Assembly: GCA_031258625.1 (NCBI GenBank)
Contig: JAIRMO010000138.1
Coordinates: 1-8,897, forward strand
Length of the DNA stretch: 8,897 nucleotides
Direction of reading: 5' to 3'
From: Spirochaetaceae bacterium
GTDB lineage: Bacteria > Spirochaetota > Spirochaetia > Treponematales > Breznakiellaceae
Shown: positions 6,764 through 8,897 of the stretch, piece after piece
Layout of the letters: every line of letters starts with the position of its first letter
How positions within the stretch are numbered: the stretch's first letter is position 1
The notes under the pieces: generated by a model
What the model was told of the DNA's origin: nothing
The model's input: the letters and a program-made list of their open reading frames with translations, nothing else
Databases searched by the model: none
Program-made: the position numbers and the translations under genes

Positions 6764-7798
6764 TTAAGGAAGGGATACGATGAGTTTTACCACCTTCCCG
6801 ATTTCCGAAGAACCAAGCCTCGGGTACAGGGGGAACAGGACGGTCCGTAAGGACAGGGAATAACTCTCGGGGCACTGGGCCGGGGGGATTCCGCCGCTGC
6901 CGGCCACGGTATCCTCAAAGGCGCTTTCCACGACGATTTCCTTCCGTTTGGCATAGGCTTTAACGTCCTTCGCGCCGGTCTCAAGGATCAGGGGGAAGGC
7001 GTAGTGGTTGTATTCCGTATTCTCGGTTTCGCCGAACCGCTTATGCCGGGTCTGTAAGGCCGACTGGGTGTAGACCCGGGCGATTTCCTTTCTTTTTTGC
7101 AGGTTCTTTGCCCCTTCCCGGAACTGGACCATCGCCATGGCGGCATTCATATCGGGAAGGCACAATTCGGGCAGGGGGTCCAGGTTCCGCAATACCGCCG
7201 CGTCCCGGCGGTTCACCGCGTATAAAAGGGCCCCTCCCCCGGCGGTAAGCATATCCCGCTCCTCAAGCCCCAAAATAGTCAAGACCCCAAAGGAACCGGC
7301 CTTGGCCTCCCCCAAAAGGCCGCCGTAACCGCGGGAACAATCCTCAATTACCGGAAGCCCCAGGGCAATGATGGCGGGCATATCCGGCATAAAACCCAAA
7401 ACATGGTGAACCACCAGACAACGGACCTCAAGCTCCGGGGGTTTCGCCGCCAGGGCCGCCTCAATGGTTTCCGGCCCCATGGTACAGGTTGAAGGGAGGA
7501 CGTCGCAATATACGGGGACGAGCCGCAGGCTTTCGATAACCTGGACATAGTACCGGGGGGACAGGGCGGAGATCACCACCCCCTGCCCGTCCTGTAACCC
7601 CAGGGATTCCAGGGCCAGCCGCAGGGCCATGGCGGGGCTCCGCAGGGCCAAACTGTAATCATATTGAAGGTACTCCCGGGCGCCGGCGATCAGCAGCCGG
7701 CATTGATCCCCCGGGCCTATTTTATCCTCCACCAGGGCGGTAAGAACCGCGTCCATCTCTTTCCGCCTGATGGTCGGAGAATAGACTTCAATCTTCAT
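6764..7798 (-). CDS. DegT/DnrJ/EryC1/StrS aminotransferase-like protein, PLP lysine apparently missing
   Basis: About 344 residues with the fold-type I layout of the DegT family, whose active members are PLP-dependent sugar aminotransferases. Family landmarks are visible: the N-terminal ALRSPAMALRLALESLG block at about 51-67 (where SGTAAL is usual), PVYCDV with D99, the VHHVLG stretch near 130-135, and VIEDCSRGYGG with D153, the aspartate that contacts the PLP ring nitrogen. The later SFHPxKxxTTGEGG motif reads as LEERDMLTAGGG (178-189), and in an ungapped alignment the Schiff-base lysine becomes Arg181. The Thr of SGT is Pro. It may therefore bind a ligand without transaminating. T. pallidum has a gene called spsC-like at this place, from memory. 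I chose the ATG at 7798 over a TTG four codons earlier because GAGG lies 6 nt before it and overlaps that TTG. It follows cheW after about 135 nt and precedes nadK by 18 nt. The role is unknown. Confidence 0.85.
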   Translation of the reverse strand: MKIEVYSPTIRRKEMDAVLTALVEDKIGPGDQCRLLIAGAREYLQYDYSLALRSPAMALRLALESLGLQDGQGVVISALSPRYYVQVIESLRLVPVYCDVLPSTCTMGPETIEAALAAKPPELEVRCLVVHHVLGFMPDMPAIIALGLPVIEDCSRGYGGLLGEAKAGSFGVLTILGLEERDMLTAGGGALLYAVNRRDAAVLRNLDPLPELCLPDMNAAMAMVQFREGAKNLQKRKEIARVYTQSALQTRHKRFGETENTEYNHYAFPLILETGAKDVKAYAKRKEIVVESAFEDTVAGSGGIPPAQCPESYSLSLRTVLFPLYPRLGSSEIGKVVKLIVSLP

Positions 7799-7804
7799 GT
7801 AATA

Positions 7805-7808
7805 CCTC
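7805..7808 (-). promoter_or_regulatory. Ribosome binding site deciding the start of the DegT-like gene
   Basis: GAGG on the minus strand, 6 nt before the ATG at 7798. It overlaps the alternative TTG codon at 7808-7810, which therefore is unlikely to be the start. Confidence 0.6.
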
Positions 7809-7933
7809 AAACTTCGACAATCCGGCTTTTGTTTTTTAACTTACTTCAGCCTTGCCGATTTTATGATGTCAACGTACCTTTGCCGGAGAATTAAGACCAA
7901 AAAACACCGGTTTTACCCCGAATTCCGCCCGCT

Positions 7934-8404
7934 TTACCTTCTTAGTTCCGAGATCTTCTGCAATTCCTTGGGGTTAAAGAGGTCCCGGATATCCAAAATA
8001 ATCAAATACCCGCTTTCCTGACGCACCACTCCCTGGATATACTCCGCTCCGATGCCGGTCAGCATTTGGGGCGGGGGTTGGACATCCTCTTTTTCTATGG
8101 TTACCACCCGGGAGACCCGATCGATAATAACTCCCAGCTTCATCCCCTCAATATCCAGGATAATAAACCCCGAAAGAAGCTCGTCTTCCTCTGAATTCAG
8201 GACTTTCTTTAAATGAAACCGTTTATGCAAATTAATAATGGGGATTATTTCACTCCGCAGGTTAAAAATTCCCTCTACATAGACCGGGGCATTGGGGATC
8301 GCCCTGATCCCCTGGACCCGGACTATTTCTTTAACATCCATTATATTAATCCCGTAGAGTTCTTCCCCAAGCTGGAAAGTGACTAATTGTTTTTGTTCCG
8401 CCAT
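7934..8404 (-). CDS. cheW: Chemotaxis coupling protein CheW
   Basis: Adaptor linking methyl-accepting chemoreceptors to the kinase CheA at the inner-membrane signalling array. 156 residues, a single CheW domain with normal family length and no extra domain. Family features: the N-terminal LVTFQLGEELYGINI strand pair (7-21), VKEIVRV (24-30), the PVYVEGIFNLR block (40-50) followed by IIPIINLHKRF, the IIDRVSRVV segment (93-101) and the C-terminal EYIQGVV and LIILDIRDLF strands. The usual NLRG turn reads NLRS (48-51), a mild deviation. The ATG at 8404 has GAGGG 7 nt upstream. It is the first gene of the minus-strand series, with a plausible promoter just before it, while the next gene lies about 135 nt downstream. 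Motile spirochaetes normally have more than one cheW; here no other chemotaxis gene is visible, so this is probably the stand-alone copy. Confidence 0.96.
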   Translation of the reverse strand: MAEQKQLVTFQLGEELYGINIMDVKEIVRVQGIRAIPNAPVYVEGIFNLRSEIIPIINLHKRFHLKKVLNSEEDELLSGFIILDIEGMKLGVIIDRVSRVVTIEKEDVQPPPQMLTGIGAEYIQGVVRQESGYLIILDIRDLFNPKELQKISELRR

Positions 8405-8460
8405 AGTAATTCCCTCTTTACCCCATTTTCCCTATTAAAACTTATTTGAAACTATAGATA

Positions 8461-8489
8461 AATGTACTATCGAATGGTATTTTCTTCAA
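8461..8489 (-). promoter_or_regulatory. Putative sigma-70-type promoter of cheW
   Basis: On the minus strand TTGAAG (8484-8489) and TACATT (8461-8466) are separated by 17 nt, four or five matches of six to each consensus box. Transcription would start near 8454, leaving a leader of about 50 nt before cheW. The surroundings are AT-rich and other AT-rich boxes are possible, so this is only a reasonable candidate. Confidence 0.35.
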
Positions 8490-8608
8490 GTGATTTATAG
8501 TGGATAATAATAAAAAGATTCGAGAAAGTCCGCGAAAACATTGCGGGGTAAGCCAAAAGAAGCGGCACGGCGTAGGCCCAGGAAAGGCCACGGTGACGGA
8601 AAAGGCTG

Positions 8609-8649
8609 GCGGCCGCCTTCGCCTACCGCCGGCGGGGGAAGGCGGCCGC
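8609..8649. repeat. GC-rich 12-bp inverted repeat, REP-like
   Basis: Arms at 8609-8620 (GCGGCCGCCTTC) and 8638-8649 are exact reverse complements around a 17-nt loop that itself contains CCGCCGGCGG. There is no T-run on either side, so it is not an intrinsic terminator. Its lies in a GC-rich island about 130 nt from a RAYT-like gene, which is the usual setting of REP palindromes; that link is inferred. Confidence 0.6.
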
Positions 8650-8778
8650 GGCCCTCTCTTCCCCCGCCCCTTTACACTAAACTTGACCCATAAAAATTTC
8701 AAGCGGAATTTGTTTGGAATTTGAATTTTTTGAACCTTTGACTAATGCAAAACGGCTGGTCAATCCCATATACTTTCT

Positions 8779-8897
8779 ATGAGACCATTACGGATACTGA
8801 AACAAAGGGTGTGGTACGAAATCCGTACCCGTGTCAACAACCGGGAACCGTTGTTCCGCTTAGGGACAGGCGCCGCGGCGACTGTCCCCAATAAGGC
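8779..8897 (+). CDS. REP-associated (Y1/IS200-like) transposase-like protein, 5' part only
   Basis: Only the first 39 codons are in the window, and the frame is open to the edge. The start, with MRPLRIL and then WYEIRTRVNNREPLFRL (about 12-28), follows the N-terminal pattern of RAYT/Y1_Tnp proteins: MRK-R-L, a WY/YH strand, R-N-RE-F. Full members have a histidine pair and a catalytic tyrosine further on, which nick and join single-stranded DNA; these are not visible here. The ATG at 8779 is the first in frame after a TAA at 8743-8745, and it has no clear ribosome binding site. Residues 29-39 (GTGAAATVPNK) are encoded by a palindrome and do not look like the family, so the gene may carry an in-frame insertion or be decaying. 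It is on the opposite strand to all other genes. Recognition depends on about 28 residues, so it is moderately certain. Confidence 0.6.
   Translation, partial: MRPLRILKQRVWYEIRTRVNNREPLFRLGTGAAATVPNK
8858..8897. repeat. REP-like palindrome inside the transposase-like coding sequence
   Basis: Arms GGGACAG (8863-8869) and CTGTCCC (8882-8888) enclose CGCCG/CGGCG with a single G/A mismatch on each side. Outer bases GCTTA and TAAG continue the pairing past a 3-nt bulge up to the window edge. It reads in frame as about eleven residues and may extend beyond the window. Confidence 0.6.

Larger units (their letters stand above)
8405..8778. other. 374-nt intergenic region between divergent cheW and the transposase-like gene
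   Basis: The part next to cheW (8405-8520) is AT-rich and holds its probable promoter and ribosome binding site. The middle (about 8530-8676) is sharply GC-rich and contains the hairpin at 8609-8649. The part next to the plus-strand gene (8677-8778) is again AT-rich, with a TTGACC at 8683-8688 but no convincing -10 box, and no clear ribosome binding site before the ATG at 8779. Two opposite, overlapping open frames across the GC-rich block have no recognisable content, and I take them as non-coding. Confidence 0.6.

Noticed and set aside
6083..6850. 255-residue plus-strand open frame
   Set aside because: Antisense to NAD kinase and the end of the DegT-like gene, and no domain is recognisable.
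7867..7872. TTGACA on the minus strand between cheW and the DegT-like gene, as a -35 box
   Set aside because: No acceptable -10 box lies 15-19 nt downstream, so an internal promoter is not supported.
7901..7914. Short inverted repeat with following T residues after cheW as terminator
   Set aside because: Only a 5-bp AT-rich stem around CGGT; too weak to call, and the downstream genes have no clear promoter of their own.
8442..8724. Two opposite overlapping small open frames (8442-8702 minus, 8500-8724 plus)
   Set aside because: Both are low-complexity frames across the GC-rich hairpin island, with no ribosome binding site or recognisable motif.
8745..8894. Small plus-strand frame starting at the ATG at 8745
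   Set aside because: It overlaps the transposase-like frame out of register, and its translation has no recognisable pattern while the 8779 frame has the family motif.

Overview
The window looks like a chromosomal segment of a spirochaete, most likely a moderately GC-rich Treponema such as those of insect guts. This rests on gene order: cheW, a DegT-type aminotransferase-like gene, NAD kinase and recN in one direction. From memory, unverified here, it matches the T. pallidum order cheW / spsC-like / NAD kinase / recN. A REP-associated (Y1-type) transposase relative at the right edge fits the same group. No search was run, so the organism is an inference.

Layout, right to left, because all complete genes are on the minus strand. 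cheW (7934-8404) has its own likely promoter. After about 135 nt comes a DegT/DnrJ/EryC1/StrS-fold protein (6764-7798) that appears to lack the PLP-binding lysine. NAD kinase follows 18 nt later (5876-6745), and its 3' end overlaps recN by 8 nt (4144-5883). A 151-nt gap with two long perfect inverted repeats separates this block from a second one: an unrecognised helical 271-residue protein (3178-3993), then two half-ABC exporters (1353-3176 and 1-1360, the latter cut by the window edge). The second block is tightly packed (1-nt gap, then 8-nt overlap), so it is probably co-transcribed and translationally coupled.

The ABC pair resembles the heterodimeric multidrug exporters of the BmrC/BmrD (YheI/YheH) type. 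The first half has Asp instead of the catalytic Glu after Walker B. The second has an insertion of about 130 residues between TM1 and TM2, where BmrD carries its extracellular domain. NAD kinase next to recN is a linkage seen in distant bacteria (E. coli, mycobacteria), so that part is ordinary housekeeping.

The right end (8405-8897) is the accessory part: a 374-nt gap with a GC-rich 12-bp hairpin, then the plus-strand start of a RAYT/Y1 transposase-like gene whose first 40 codons already contain a REP-like palindrome. Nothing here is clearly a new multi-gene system. The best leads are the lysine-less DegT homologue in the NAD kinase-recN operon, the enlarged extracellular domain, and palindromes placed inside or near genes.
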